DNA of 64,000 bases from Hymenobacter puniceus. Its GTDB lineage: Bacteria > Bacteroidota > Bacteroidia > Cytophagales > Hymenobacteraceae. The stretch is taken from assembly GCF_014333525.1 (NCBI RefSeq), contig NZ_JACSCX010000003.1, positions 682,001-746,000 of the forward strand. Reading direction: 5' to 3'. Positions 54,228-63,207 of this stretch are shown here, piece by piece. The translations under genes and the position numbers were made by a program. The notes below the pieces were generated by a model that was not told where the DNA came from, did not search any database, and saw only the letters and a list, made by a program, of their open reading frames with translations. Numbering within the stretch: the first letter of the stretch is position 1; each line of letters opens with the position of its first letter.

Positions 54228-54698
54228 ATGAACGACTCCCGCATAACTCCGGAAACCAATGGTGTCCGCTATGGTCTTTTCACTTCCATTGGCATGATGC
54301 TGTACTTCGTGGTAGCCTCCTTCCTGGATCTGACCAGCCGTATCGAATTCAGCTTTCTCAACTTTGCCATCATGGCTGTCGGTATATGCTTGGCCATTGC
54401 CAATTTCAAGCGTTACAAGCATGACCGCATGCCTTACCTGCAGGGCTTTGGCACGGGTATTATCACGGCTGCTGTGTCGTCGCTGGTGTTTGGGTTTTTC
54501 TTTATTGGTTTTACCGCGTTGCGGCCCGACATCATGGACCAGATCCATGCCCGTGACCTGTTTGGGCTGGAACTATCAGCGTTGATTGCGTTTTTGGCTA
54601 TTCTTCTGCAAGGAGCTATGGTGGGAGTTATTATCTCTCTGGTTGCTATGCAGTATTTCAAAAGCCCCGACCACAAGCCCATTGAAGGTATTGAATAG
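54228..54698 (+). CDS. DUF4199 family membrane protein
   Basis: The 156-residue protein has four hydrophobic helices in the order seen in DUF4199 (YGLFTSIGMMLYFVVASFLD, SFLNFAIMAVGICLAIANFK, GTGIITAAVSSLVFGFFFIG, IAFLAILLQGAMVGVIISLV). A mid-protein RYKHDRMPYLQGFG segment is characteristic of the family. Inner-membrane, function unknown, common in Bacteroidota. Divergent from the ABC-F gene and followed by a long hairpin. Confidence 0.85.
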   Translation: MNDSRITPETNGVRYGLFTSIGMMLYFVVASFLDLTSRIEFSFLNFAIMAVGICLAIANFKRYKHDRMPYLQGFGTGIITAAVSSLVFGFFFIGFTALRPDIMDQIHARDLFGLELSALIAFLAILLQGAMVGVIISLVAMQYFKSPDHKPIEGIE

Positions 54699-54766
54699 GT
54701 TGCCCAACCAGCTAGTATTCCAGCCTCGCTGGGCATACCAGATGTAACAGAGTAGTAGCTTATACT

Positions 54767-54841
54767 ACTCAACAGGCGGCGCTTCATTCTCTTTTATACC
54801 TCTTGGGTTTGTAAAAGGGAATGAAGCGCCGCCTGTTGAGT
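54767..54841. terminator. 23-bp perfect inverted repeat after the DUF4199 gene
   Basis: Arms 54767-54789 and 54819-54841 (ACTCAACAGGCGGCGCTTCA core) are perfect over 23 bp and extend with one mismatch into TCTTTTA/TAAAAGG. Confidence 0.8.
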
Positions 54842-54922
54842 AACCGGAAAAAAGACCTGTTGCTTGCTGACTTTTACCAAGCGGCCACACGCATGTTCAG
54901 CAACCTGTATGTCGTAGATAGC

Positions 54923-54994
54923 AACGCAGATGGCCTCGCATAACCAGGTGACAGCCGCCGGCTTATCACCTGGTTATGCGAGGCCATCTGCGTT
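54923..54994. repeat. 29-bp perfect inverted repeat
   Basis: Arms 54923-54951 and 54966-54994 (CGCAGATGGCCTCGCATAAC core) are perfect over 29 bp with a 14-nt loop, and extend partly outward. It abuts the stop codon of the small acidic gene. Confidence 0.85.
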
Positions 54995-54998
54995 GTTG

Positions 54999-55181
54999 CT
55001 ACGGCTGATTATTCTGTTCTGTCTGTTCCTGCTGCTCATCCAACTGCTCTAATTCCTGCAGTTCTTCAACAATCAGCTCGGGCGTGAACAAACCTGTCAC
55101 GGCAATCAGGTCTTCCAGTTTGGGAAGGATATGAGACGCGCTGTCCGGTGATTCTGGTTGCTCTGGGTTGGTCGTATCCAT
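54999..55181 (-). CDS. Small acidic hypothetical protein
   Basis: The 60-residue protein (MDTTNPEQPESPDSASHILP...) is strongly acidic and glutamine-rich at its C-terminus (ELEQLDEQQEQTEQNNQP). There is no family or signal. It is downstream of the phage-like gene at 55427 on the same strand and ends next to a perfect inverted repeat. It is plausible as part of the same small island, but evidence is limited. Confidence 0.45.
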   Translation of the reverse strand: MDTTNPEQPESPDSASHILPKLEDLIAVTGLFTPELIVEELQELEQLDEQQEQTEQNNQP

Positions 55182-55426
55182 GATTACAAGAAGCTGAACA
55201 ATAAGTAGAGAGGAAACGGAGTAAGGATGAAATAGAACTAGAGCAAGCCTTATAGCCGCCTTTCCGCTCTTATTTCCACCCTTGTGTGCTTGCTATCTCT
55301 TATACACTTATATGCCTAACCCAGTTCTCAGCTCATAATGATTCGGACTCGTGAGTAAAGCTGGTTACGGACTGCTGTCCGGTCTGCGGGATACAAGTGC
55401 TCAAGAACAGCCTGATCTGGGTGATG

Positions 55427-55990
55427 CTATGCTGCTGCTTTACGTCGTTCTGATTCCGCCTTTACTGCAGCCTTGAAACCTTCGTGTTCGTGTAGCCCAG
55501 GATACGCTTTCCAGACGGTGCCAGGGGCGTCGCCACTCTGTAAGCGGCTCATAGCGTCAGTGAGGGTAGCATCTACTGCTTGCTGTTGTGGGGCAGCTTT
55601 TGCTTCTGCCGTCAATTGCTCGGATTCCTCTTCCCCGAAAAAGCCGTGCTGGTAGAGGCCTGTTAACTTAAGCACTGCCCGGCTTAGCGCCCTTTTTTCA
55701 GCTGTTTCGGCAAAGTAGCTGTTCTTGCAGTTCTCGGGGACGGCGCTGCCGTAGGTTTCAACTGTCGCCTCCTCCATCTTTGCTACAGCCTTGATAACAG
55801 CGTATTTGGGTTCCAGTTTCAGGGCTTTATAGCGCACCTGGATTCCGTAGTGCGCTTGCACCTTCTCAATACCTGAACGAGTTAGGATGGTGTAATGCTG
55901 GTGCTGAAACACGTCCTCCTTAATCAAGCCGCATTCTTTGTATAAGCTATTAAGCTTATCAGCTTTCGTAGCGGGAACTTGCTTGGCCAT
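55427..55990 (-). CDS. Phage-type protein resembling single-strand annealing/ERF-like proteins
   Basis: The 187-residue protein starts at ATG 55990 (MAKQVPATKADKLNSLYKEC) or at ATG 56062. A central block (TYGSAVPENCKNSYFAETAE then KRALSRAVLKLTGLYQHGFF) resembles regions of phage and plasmid annealing-type or ERF-like proteins, where a YPVAMAEKRAKDRAILKL pattern is typical. The C-terminus is alanine-rich and variable. It probably binds single-stranded DNA, as an inference. GC content is about average to slightly low. The gene lies alone near tRNA-Thr, without integrase, and looks like a remnant of a mobile element. Confidence 0.6.
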   Translation of the reverse strand: MAKQVPATKADKLNSLYKECGLIKEDVFQHQHYTILTRSGIEKVQAHYGIQVRYKALKLEPKYAVIKAVAKMEEATVETYGSAVPENCKNSYFAETAEKRALSRAVLKLTGLYQHGFFGEEESEQLTAEAKAAPQQQAVDATLTDAMSRLQSGDAPGTVWKAYPGLHEHEGFKAAVKAESERRKAAA

Positions 55991-56049
55991 ACCAATAGAC
56001 GGGTTGAAAATAGTTGGAAGAGACTTGTGTCGTTGCAACGACGTACTTC

Positions 56050-56196
56050 CTACGGGTGCCATTTGTCTCTGTTGCAGAAAGGGCTTCGAACGTTCACTTT
56101 GTCGTTAGCAACCTCTACTTTGTATATATCACGGTCAATTAGTTGGAACCGTGGCCGGTGACGAATAGCCTGGCAGTTCGGGGATTTTATGTTCAT
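56050..56196 (-). CDS. Possible 48-aa ORF upstream of the phage-like gene
   Basis: This ORF reads MNIKSPNCQAIRHRPRFQLI and continues to a TAG that overlaps the longer possible start of the phage-like gene. A stretch resembling a -7 box (TATTCTTTG) lies 3 nt before the ATG, so it could only be translated as leaderless. Too short for family assignment. It may simply be random. Confidence 0.3.
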   Translation of the reverse strand: MNIKSPNCQAIRHRPRFQLIDRDIYKVEVANDKVNVRSPFCNRDKWHP

Positions 56197-56209
56197 AAAC
56201 AAAGAATAG

Positions 56210-56268
56210 CATAAACGACGAAATTCCATTGTAAATCAAGGATTTACAATGGAATTTCGTCGTTTATG
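56210..56268. repeat. 28-bp perfect inverted repeat abutting tRNA-Thr
   Basis: Arms 56210-56237 and 56241-56268 (ATAAACGACGAAATTCCATT core) are perfect over 28 bp with a 3-nt loop. The right arm touches the discriminator base of the tRNA gene. AT-rich; no T run outside the arm. Confidence 0.88.
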
Positions 56269-56341
<73 letters not shown>

Positions 56342-56428
56342 GAATTGTGGTGCAAAACTAGGGGCTAAATTTAGATTTTCAAGCGGGAGCAGTAAAAAGA
56401 ATTGAGTTATTTTTAAACCTGCACATAG

Positions 56429-57913
56429 TCAGGGATTTGCTAAAATACTTGTTAGGGCCTCGTCCCAGCAGTAGATATCCGGATAGAAGCGCAGCTGATT
56501 GTTCTGGGCTTCACACGTAGTATATCGAATACGAATGGGCATACCTTGGGCTAAATCATAGCGGCAAGTGGTATGAGTGGCTATATTCCGCCGAATGTCA
56601 GGCAGCGCAGCTTGCTGATGCTCACGCCGCAGCAGATAGCTCGTTAACTCAAGAGGCCTTTCCAGCCGTACGCAGCCATGGCTGCGTGCACGGCGGGGCT
56701 CCTTAAACAAGGCCCGGGCTGGTGTGTCGTGCAAGTATACAGCATGGTGGTTGGCGAAGTAAAATACCAGGCTGCCAAGGGCATTATGTCGGCCGGCCTC
56801 TTGCCGGATCGTAAAATTGAAATTTTGTGGCGTAATGCGGCCCCATTGGACTCGCCACGGATTGATGAGGCGGTTTCGGACATCGAACAATCGGTAGTTA
56901 TTGTCAGCCAGAAAGCCAGGATCGTCTTGTAGCTCAGGCAAAATTTCCCGAACGGCAATACTGTGTGGTACGCGCCATTCTGGTGCCGTCATAAATACAG
57001 TAATGCGGCTGTCAAGAGTAGGAGTGGGGGTATCAGGCTTGCCAACTACTACACGGTGCATCTGTACCACTTGCCCCTGCTCTATAATTTGAAGAGAATA
57101 CGTCGGGATATTTACCAGAATATATGCCTCCGAATCGGGTAGGGCAACATCCCAGCGAAGCCGCTCCAGGTTGAGGGCCACCCGGCGAAAATCAGCGGCA
57201 TTACCATAAATTGGGTGGCGCTGGGTAACTGAAGCTGAGTCAGTAGGAAGGGTGCGGTGCCAGGCCTGCTGAAGCGCCTGGTAAGCCCGGGTTGTGGGTT
57301 GGCACTCTAAAAATGTTCGCTCAAATTCCACGGCTGCTAATGCACTTGTGAGCCGGGTAATGCTTTGTTGGCCTATCGGTCCGTGTAGTTGAGTTGGGCT
57401 GGTGGTGTAGGGCTGGAGCCGGCCGTAGCGCAAGTGGGCCGCATAGAGCAGCAAGGCATCCGTCAGGCGCAACTCAAAGCCACCTAAGCTGGCGGCCCCA
57501 CTGGCAGCCTGGTGCAAGGAGTCGGGGAGGGTTTGCAGTGCTGGCCAAGCGTAGGATGCCGGGTTGAGCCCAAACTCAGGGGCGCGTTTCAGCAGCGAAA
57601 GGGCCTGTAGGGCAGTGTGGTTCCAGCCGGAGTCGGGGTGCGTCCAGGCCGGGGCGAAGTTGCGCTGCAGATAGAAAGACTGGACCGCGAAACCGGCTTT
57701 CAGGGCCAGTTTCTCGTAGGTAGCCGTCGAGCCAAGCGCCACCGTATCCAGCAGTGTGCGCAGCGAAACCACTGCGCCCGGGCCCGAAGCTAGTAGGAGT
57801 GGAGGGTCATTGCGTAAGCCTTCTGCCGGTAAAGGCAATGGTGCCAGCAGCAGCAGACCGCCTATCAAAGCCCAGCAGGCAGCTACACGGCTGCAACGTC
57901 TTAACCGGTCCAT
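56429..57913 (-). CDS. L,D-transpeptidase (YkuD, YcbB-like)
   Basis: The 494-residue protein has an N-terminal signal or anchor (ALIGGLLLLAPLPLPAEG), a long helical domain (residues ~60-250) and a YkuD catalytic domain from about residue 275 (AYILVNIPTYSLQIIEQG, VVVGKPDTPTPTLDS). The catalytic H-x-C motif is ARSHGCVRLERP with H412 and C414. It makes 3-3 crosslinks in peptidoglycan and is probably anchored in the periplasm. The ATG at 57913 gives the hydrophobic N-terminus; a GTG 20 codons upstream was rejected. Length and layout match the YcbB group. Confidence 0.9.
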   Translation of the reverse strand: MDRLRRCSRVAACWALIGGLLLLAPLPLPAEGLRNDPPLLLASGPGAVVSLRTLLDTVALGSTATYEKLALKAGFAVQSFYLQRNFAPAWTHPDSGWNHTALQALSLLKRAPEFGLNPASYAWPALQTLPDSLHQAASGAASLGGFELRLTDALLLYAAHLRYGRLQPYTTSPTQLHGPIGQQSITRLTSALAAVEFERTFLECQPTTRAYQALQQAWHRTLPTDSASVTQRHPIYGNAADFRRVALNLERLRWDVALPDSEAYILVNIPTYSLQIIEQGQVVQMHRVVVGKPDTPTPTLDSRITVFMTAPEWRVPHSIAVREILPELQDDPGFLADNNYRLFDVRNRLINPWRVQWGRITPQNFNFTIRQEAGRHNALGSLVFYFANHHAVYLHDTPARALFKEPRRARSHGCVRLERPLELTSYLLRREHQQAALPDIRRNIATHTTCRYDLAQGMPIRIRYTTCEAQNNQLRFYPDIYCWDEALTSILANP

Positions 57914-58160
57914 GGCTGTAGGAAAGCAAAGCGGTTTTGTATAGGCAGAGAAAGGGTATCCGGCTGGCACCACACTTCCATAAGATACGAATTGCGGCCG
58001 GTGAATACAAACGAGGGCGTGCCGTCGCAGCGGGGCAGGCGTGTTGTGGTCAGCTACTTATTCGCGAATCTGGCGGTGCGGGTGCCGGTTCAGGCAAGTA
58101 GGCTGGTTACTTTGTGGTGCGGGTGTTGTTGCTTTGCAGCCTCACTAGCACCCTCAGGTT

Positions 58161-58820
58161 TTGGAAACTGCCCTTATTAGCCGCACTGCCGACTTCGTTC
58201 GGGAAAAGTTCTTACACGAAGGTTCCGGGCACGACTGGGAGCATATCCGCCGGGTATGGCAGGTGGCCCGGGCCCTGGCCCTCGATACTCCGGACGCCAA
58301 CCTACTGCACACCGAACTGGGCGCGCTGCTGCACGATGTAGCCGACTGGAAGTTTCACGATGGCGATGAGGAAGCCGGCCCCCGGGCTGCCCGAGCCTGG
58401 CTGGAAAGCCAGCATGCGCCCGAAAGCGTCATTGAGGCCGTAGAAACCATTATCCGCGAAGTCAGCTTTAAAGGCCTTGGCGTACCTACGCCCATGAGCA
58501 CCATCGAAGGTGCGTTGGTCCAGGATGCCGACCGTCTTGATGCCATCGGGGCTATTGGCGTAGCCCGGGCCTTTGCCTATGGTGGTCATAAAGGCCGGCC
58601 TTTGCACGACCCCACGGTGCCGCCGGTGCAGCACGCCTCGTTTGCGAGCTATAAGCAGAACGTGGCCCCCACCATCAACCATTTCTACGAAAAGCTGCTG
58701 CACCTGCGGGAGCGGCTGAATACGCCCGCCGCCCGCCGCGTAGCTGAGCAGCGCCATGCGTTCATGGAAACCTTCCTGACACAATTCCTGCGCGAGTGGG
58801 AGGGTCAGGATCTGAGCTAA
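58161..58820 (+). CDS. HD-domain metal-dependent phosphohydrolase
   Basis: The 219-residue protein appears to start at TTG 58161 (METALISRTADFVREKFL), as no ATG is available before the HD motif. Metal-ligand motifs are GHDWEHIRRVWQVA and LLHDVADWKF, then VQDADRLDAIGAIGVAR. The family (YedJ/YpgQ-like) hydrolyses phosphate monoesters or nucleotides; the real substrate is unknown. Cytoplasmic, divergent from the L,D-transpeptidase. Confidence 0.88.
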   Translation: METALISRTADFVREKFLHEGSGHDWEHIRRVWQVARALALDTPDANLLHTELGALLHDVADWKFHDGDEEAGPRAARAWLESQHAPESVIEAVETIIREVSFKGLGVPTPMSTIEGALVQDADRLDAIGAIGVARAFAYGGHKGRPLHDPTVPPVQHASFASYKQNVAPTINHFYEKLLHLRERLNTPAARRVAEQRHAFMETFLTQFLREWEGQDLS

Positions 58821-58898
58821 AGCCTAATTTCAGCCGGGCCCACTATGGGGTATAAGCCTAAGCCGCCTCGAACAACCAGAAACTGCCATCTTTGCCAC

Positions 58899-59141
58899 AT
58901 GACATTCCGCTCGTTTTATTCCCGTTTGCTGGTGCCCGGGCTTGTGCTGCTGCTGGCCGCTTCCTGCCGTACCTGCCCCATCAATTCCTGCCATACCCGC
59001 AAGGTGCATTTCCACGACGGCGTGAAGTACCGGGGGCAGCCGATCCTGAAGAAACAGAACCCGGCAATCGGCGAAAAAATCAAGACCTACAACCCCAAGG
59101 CCGGTAAGCACAAAGCTGATAAAAGTAAGTCGCTGAAGTAG
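58899..59141 (+). CDS. Small lipoprotein
   Basis: The 80-residue protein has a lipoprotein signal (LLVPGLVLLLAASCRTC) followed by a cysteine-rich, basic tail with a lysine-rich end (YNPKAGKHKADKSKSLK). The ATG at 58899 places the signal at the start. The family is not known to me. It stands between the HD gene and gyrA on the same strand, with small gaps. Confidence 0.6.
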   Translation: MTFRSFYSRLLVPGLVLLLAASCRTCPINSCHTRKVHFHDGVKYRGQPILKKQNPAIGEKIKTYNPKAGKHKADKSKSLK

Positions 59142-59266
59142 GGGGGAAGCGCGGTCAGAGGTTGGAAAAACGGCCTTTTTTGCCTATCTTGCAGGCTTAA
59201 CGCACCCTTCATTCACAGTGCTGGCGCGGCCTTTCAGGGCAGTAGCCAGCCGACTAAGTTCTCCCT

Positions 59267-61828
59267 ATGGCGGAAGGCGAAAAAATCATTCCGATTAACA
59301 TCGAAGACGAGATGCGCGGCGCCTACATCGATTACTCGATGTCGGTTATCATCTCCCGGGCCTTGCCCGACGTGCGCGACGGCCTCAAGCCCGTGCACCG
59401 GCGTGTGCTCTACGGCATGAGCGAGCTGGGCGTATCCTATAATAAGTCCTACAAAAAATCAGCCCGTATTGTGGGCGAGGTGCTGGGTAAATACCACCCG
59501 CACGGCGACTCCTCGGTGTACGACACGATGGTGCGCATGGCTCAGGACTGGAGCCTGCGCTACCCGCTCGTGGACGGGCAGGGCAACTTCGGCTCGGTCG
59601 ACGGCGACTCGCCGGCGGCTATGCGCTACACGGAGGCCCGTCTCAAGCGCCTGGCCGACGAGCTGCTCGGCGACTTGGACAAGGAAACCGTTGACTTCCA
59701 GCCCAACTTCGACGACTCGCTGGAAGAGCCGAGCGTGATGCCGGCCAAGTTCCCGAACCTGCTGGTGAACGGAACCACTGGTATTGCTGTGGGTATGGCC
59801 ACCAACATGGCGCCCCACAACCTCACCGAAGTGGTGAGCGGCATCATTGCCTACCTCGAAAATTCGGACATCACCATTGCCGAGCTCATGGAGCACGTGC
59901 TGGCGCCCGACTTCCCGACCGGTGGCACCATCTACGGCTACGAAGGCGTCAAGCAGGCCTTCGAAACGGGCCGGGGCCGCATTGTGGTGCGGGCCAAGGC
60001 GCACTTCGAAACCCTGGCCAGCGGCAAAGAGCAGATCATCATCACCGAAATTCCCTATATGGTGAACAAGGCGTCGATGATTGAAAAAACGGCGGCCCTC
60101 ATCAACGAGAAGCGCATCGAAGGCATTGCCGACCTGCGTGACGAGTCCGACCGGGACGGGATGCGCATCGTTTACGATCTGAAGCGCGACGCCATGCCCA
60201 ACGTGGTGCTCAACCAGCTTTACCGTTACACACAGCTGCAGTCGTCGTTTGGCGTCAACAATGTGTGTCTGGTGAAAGGGCGCCCGATGACGCTCAACCT
60301 GAAGGAGCTGATTCACTACTTCGTGGATCACCGCGCCGACGTGGTGGTGCGGCGGACGCGCTACGAGTTGGCTGAAGCCCAGAAGCGGGCCCACATCCTC
60401 GAAGGTTTGCTGATTGCGCTGGACCACCTCGACGAGGTGATTGCCCTGATCCGGGGCTCGCGCGACGGCGAAGTAGCCCGCGGCCAGCTGATCGAGCGGT
60501 TCTCACTGAGTGAGGTGCAGGCCCGCGCCATCCTGGATATGCGTCTGCAGCGCCTTACGGGCCTGGAGCGCGACAAGATTGTGCAGGAATACGACGAGCT
60601 GATGAAGCTGGTCGATTACCTGAAGTCGGTGCTGGCGTCTGAGGAAATGCAGCGTCAGATCATCAAGGACGAGCTGATCGATATTCGGGAGCGGTACGGC
60701 GACAAGCGCCGCACGGCCATTGAGTACGCCGGCGGCGACTTCTCGATGGAAGACATGATTGCCGACGAGAGCATGGTAATCACCATCTCCAACGACGGTT
60801 ACATCAAGCGTACTCCGCTGGCCGAGTACCGGTCGCAGGGCCGTGGCGGGGTAGGTGCCCGCGGCGCCGGCTCCAAGCAGGACGACTTCACTGAACACCT
60901 GTTTGTAGCTACCACGCACGAGTACCTGTTGTTCTTTACGGAGCTGGGCCGGGTGTTCTGGCTGAAAGTCTACGAAGTGCCCGAGGGCGGCAAAAATGCC
61001 AAAGGCCGGCCTATCCAGAACCTGATTGAGATTCCGCGCGAAGACTCGGTACGTTCTGTGCTGAATGTGCGTGGCCTGCGCGACCCGGACTACCTGGAAA
61101 ATACCTACCTGATGTTCTGCACCGAGCAGGGCACCGTGAAAAAGACGCCGCTGGAAGCCTATTCGCGTCCGCGGACGGCGGGCATCAATGCCATTACCAT
61201 CAACGAGGGTGACCGTCTGCTTGATGTGCGCCTGACCAATGGCAACTCGGAAATTGTGGTGGCGCTGCGTTCCGGCCGGGCCGTACGCTTCCCCGAAGGT
61301 AAAGTGCGCTCCATGGGCCGCACGGCCGCCGGGGTGCGTGGCATCACGCTGGCTTCGGACACCGACCGGGTAGTAGGCATGGTATGTGTTTCGGACCCTA
61401 CGCAGGAACTGCTGGTGGTATCGGAAAACGGCTACGGCAAACGCTCGGAGCTGGAGGAGTACCGCATCACCAACCGCGGTGGTAAGGGTGTGCAGGCCAT
61501 GAAAATCACCGAGAAAACCGGTGCGCTGGTGGCCATTAAGGACGTAAACGATACCGACGATCTGATGATAATCAATAAGTCGGGGCTCACTATTCGTCTA
61601 CGTGTGGCTGATCTGCGCATCATTGGTCGGGCTACGCAAGGCGTCCGGCTTCTGAAAATCAACGAAGGTGATGAAATATCTTCGGTAGCTAAAGTGGCGG
61701 CCGAGGAAGAAAAAGAAGTTGAATTGGAGTCGCTGGTTGCTGAAGGTGCTGTATCGGATGCTGAAATAGCTGACGTCGTGGCAGACCCGGAAGTTGCTGC
61801 CGATGCAGATTCGGCCGAAACCAAATAA
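59267..61828 (+). CDS. gyrA: DNA gyrase subunit A
   Basis: The 853-residue topoisomerase subunit cuts and religates DNA with catalytic Y121 ([18 protein letters not shown]). The quinolone region has [19 protein letters not shown], where Ser82 and Asp86 correspond to E. coli Ser83 and Asp87 and are the sensitive residues. The DNA-wrapping beta-pinwheel covers the C-terminal third; its GyrA box reads QGRGGVG instead of the textbook QRRGGKG, a variant seen in Bacteroidota. An acidic tail (residues ~810-853) is present. The start at ATG 59267 gives the standard beginning ([20 protein letters not shown]). A TATCTTGC-like -7 box is 5' of the gene. Confidence 0.96.
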   Translation: MAEGEKIIPINIEDEMRGAYIDYSMSVIISRALPDVRDGLKPVHRRVLYGMSELGVSYNKSYKKSARIVGEVLGKYHPHGDSSVYDTMVRMAQDWSLRYPLVDGQGNFGSVDGDSPAAMRYTEARLKRLADELLGDLDKETVDFQPNFDDSLEEPSVMPAKFPNLLVNGTTGIAVGMATNMAPHNLTEVVSGIIAYLENSDITIAELMEHVLAPDFPTGGTIYGYEGVKQAFETGRGRIVVRAKAHFETLASGKEQIIITEIPYMVNKASMIEKTAALINEKRIEGIADLRDESDRDGMRIVYDLKRDAMPNVVLNQLYRYTQLQSSFGVNNVCLVKGRPMTLNLKELIHYFVDHRADVVVRRTRYELAEAQKRAHILEGLLIALDHLDEVIALIRGSRDGEVARGQLIERFSLSEVQARAILDMRLQRLTGLERDKIVQEYDELMKLVDYLKSVLASEEMQRQIIKDELIDIRERYGDKRRTAIEYAGGDFSMEDMIADESMVITISNDGYIKRTPLAEYRSQGRGGVGARGAGSKQDDFTEHLFVATTHEYLLFFTELGRVFWLKVYEVPEGGKNAKGRPIQNLIEIPREDSVRSVLNVRGLRDPDYLENTYLMFCTEQGTVKKTPLEAYSRPRTAGINAITINEGDRLLDVRLTNGNSEIVVALRSGRAVRFPEGKVRSMGRTAAGVRGITLASDTDRVVGMVCVSDPTQELLVVSENGYGKRSELEEYRITNRGGKGVQAMKITEKTGALVAIKDVNDTDDLMIINKSGLTIRLRVADLRIIGRATQGVRLLKINEGDEISSVAKVAAEEEKEVELESLVAEGAVSDAEIADVVADPEVAADADSAETK

Positions 61829-61846
61829 TATTGCGCAAAAGGAGGG

Positions 61847-61874
61847 AAGAGGCTGGTTTTACGACCAGCCTCTT
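61847..61874 (+). terminator. Terminator of gyrA
   Basis: AAGAGGCTGGT and ACCAGCCTCTT form an 11-bp stem with a 6-nt loop 19 nt after the gyrA stop codon. The T run is short. Confidence 0.75.
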
Positions 61875-61983
61875 GCTTTCCTGGCTTGTCTGCCGTTTGG
61901 CTGAACTTCAAGGCCAGTTTCCCCGTTTTCCCTGAAATTCTTTCCTTTTTTTCTTTTTGACCATTCTTCAGAAAAACCTCCCT

Positions 61984-63126
61984 ATGAAGAAGATCCTTCT
62001 GACGCTTGTCGCTGCGGCGGCACTGACTTCTGCCTCGGCTCAGACTTCGGCCGTTACCAACGCCATTCTGAACCAGCGCCAGGGCCTGCTCGACAAAGCC
62101 CGCACGGATATCGACAAAGCAGTCCTCAACGAAAAGACCTCTACCAAAGCTAAAACCTGGTACACGCGAGGTGAAATCTACGAGGCAATGGCCGCCAGCC
62201 CAATTTATGGCAAGTCCTTGGGCGCCGGTGAGGGTACGCGCATGGCGTTTGAGTCGTATAAGAAAGCCATCGAGCTGGAAGGCAAAGATGGTGAGTATGG
62301 CAAGCAGGCCGCGGCCAAGCTCGATAACCTGTATGGCATAGCGCTGAATGCCGGTGTAGAAAGCTACAACGGTAAAGACTACGACGGCGCCATCAAGGCG
62401 TACCAGTTGGCTCAGCAGATTCGTCCGCAGGATACTACGGCCTATCTGTACTCGGCCTATGCTGCAGAAGCTAAGAACGATTTTGCAACCGCAAAGTCCA
62501 CCTATGGCCAGCTGATTGCTATGAACTATAAGTCGCCACAGATGTATGGGCGCATGCTGCAGATTGCGAAGCAGGAAAAAAACGAAGCAGAGGTTTCAAA
62601 AGTGTTGCAGCAGGCGCTTCAGGCATACCCAACGAACAAGGGTTTTATGCTGGAAGACCTGAACGCTGACCTTAGCGCTGGTCGCGGGAAAGAGGCACTG
62701 GCTAAAATTGACAAAGCAATTGCCGCTGATCCTAAGAATGCCAACTTGTATGCGGTAAAAGGTTCGCTGCTGGATCAAGCAAAGCAGCCTGAGGAAGCCT
62801 TGAAAGCATATCGTCAGGCAGTTGAAGCTGAGCCCAATAATTTTGATGCTAACTTCAACTTGGGCGTGTATAATTATAACAAGGCCGCTGATTTGTACAC
62901 TAAGGCCAGCAAGATGGACTTAGCTACCTATAACAAGTCTGGGAAGAAGTTCGAAGCTGACGGCAAGAAGTACTTCTCAGAATCGTTGCCATACTTTGAG
63001 AAGGCACTGGCCGCTCAGCCTGATGATCGTGCTACGATTTCTTCACTTGGTAAAGTTTATACTAAGCTAGGTCGGAATGCTGATGCTGAGCGGATGAATG
63101 CTCGCCTTGACGCTCTAAAAAAGTAA
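61984..63126 (+). CDS. Secreted tetratricopeptide repeat protein
   Basis: The 380-residue protein has a signal peptide (ILLTLVAAAALTSASAQ) and TPR repeats through the rest, such as KAKTWYTRGEIYEAMAASPI, YDGAIKAYQLAQQIRPQDTT, NANLYAVKGSLLDQAKQPEE, EALKAYRQAVEAEPNNFDAN and the final SLGKVYTKLGRNADAERMNA. It should act as a periplasmic scaffold. The coding sequence becomes richer in AT toward the 3' end. ATG 61984 was chosen over the upstream TTG because it opens the signal peptide. It follows gyrA with a terminator between, so it is likely a separate unit. Confidence 0.88.
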   Translation: MKKILLTLVAAAALTSASAQTSAVTNAILNQRQGLLDKARTDIDKAVLNEKTSTKAKTWYTRGEIYEAMAASPIYGKSLGAGEGTRMAFESYKKAIELEGKDGEYGKQAAAKLDNLYGIALNAGVESYNGKDYDGAIKAYQLAQQIRPQDTTAYLYSAYAAEAKNDFATAKSTYGQLIAMNYKSPQMYGRMLQIAKQEKNEAEVSKVLQQALQAYPTNKGFMLEDLNADLSAGRGKEALAKIDKAIAADPKNANLYAVKGSLLDQAKQPEEALKAYRQAVEAEPNNFDANFNLGVYNYNKAADLYTKASKMDLATYNKSGKKFEADGKKYFSESLPYFEKALAAQPDDRATISSLGKVYTKLGRNADAERMNARLDALKK

Positions 63127-63176
63127 CATTGTCTTTGTTATGGTTCTTGTCACTATAACAATAGGGTAGCACCATG

Positions 63177-63207
63177 AACCATCCCGGCATCCAGTCGGGA
63201 TGGTTTT
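63177..63207 (+). terminator. Terminator of the TPR gene
   Basis: AACCATCCCG (63177-63186) pairs perfectly with CGGGATGGTT (63196-63205) across a 9-nt loop, followed by T residues. Confidence 0.85.
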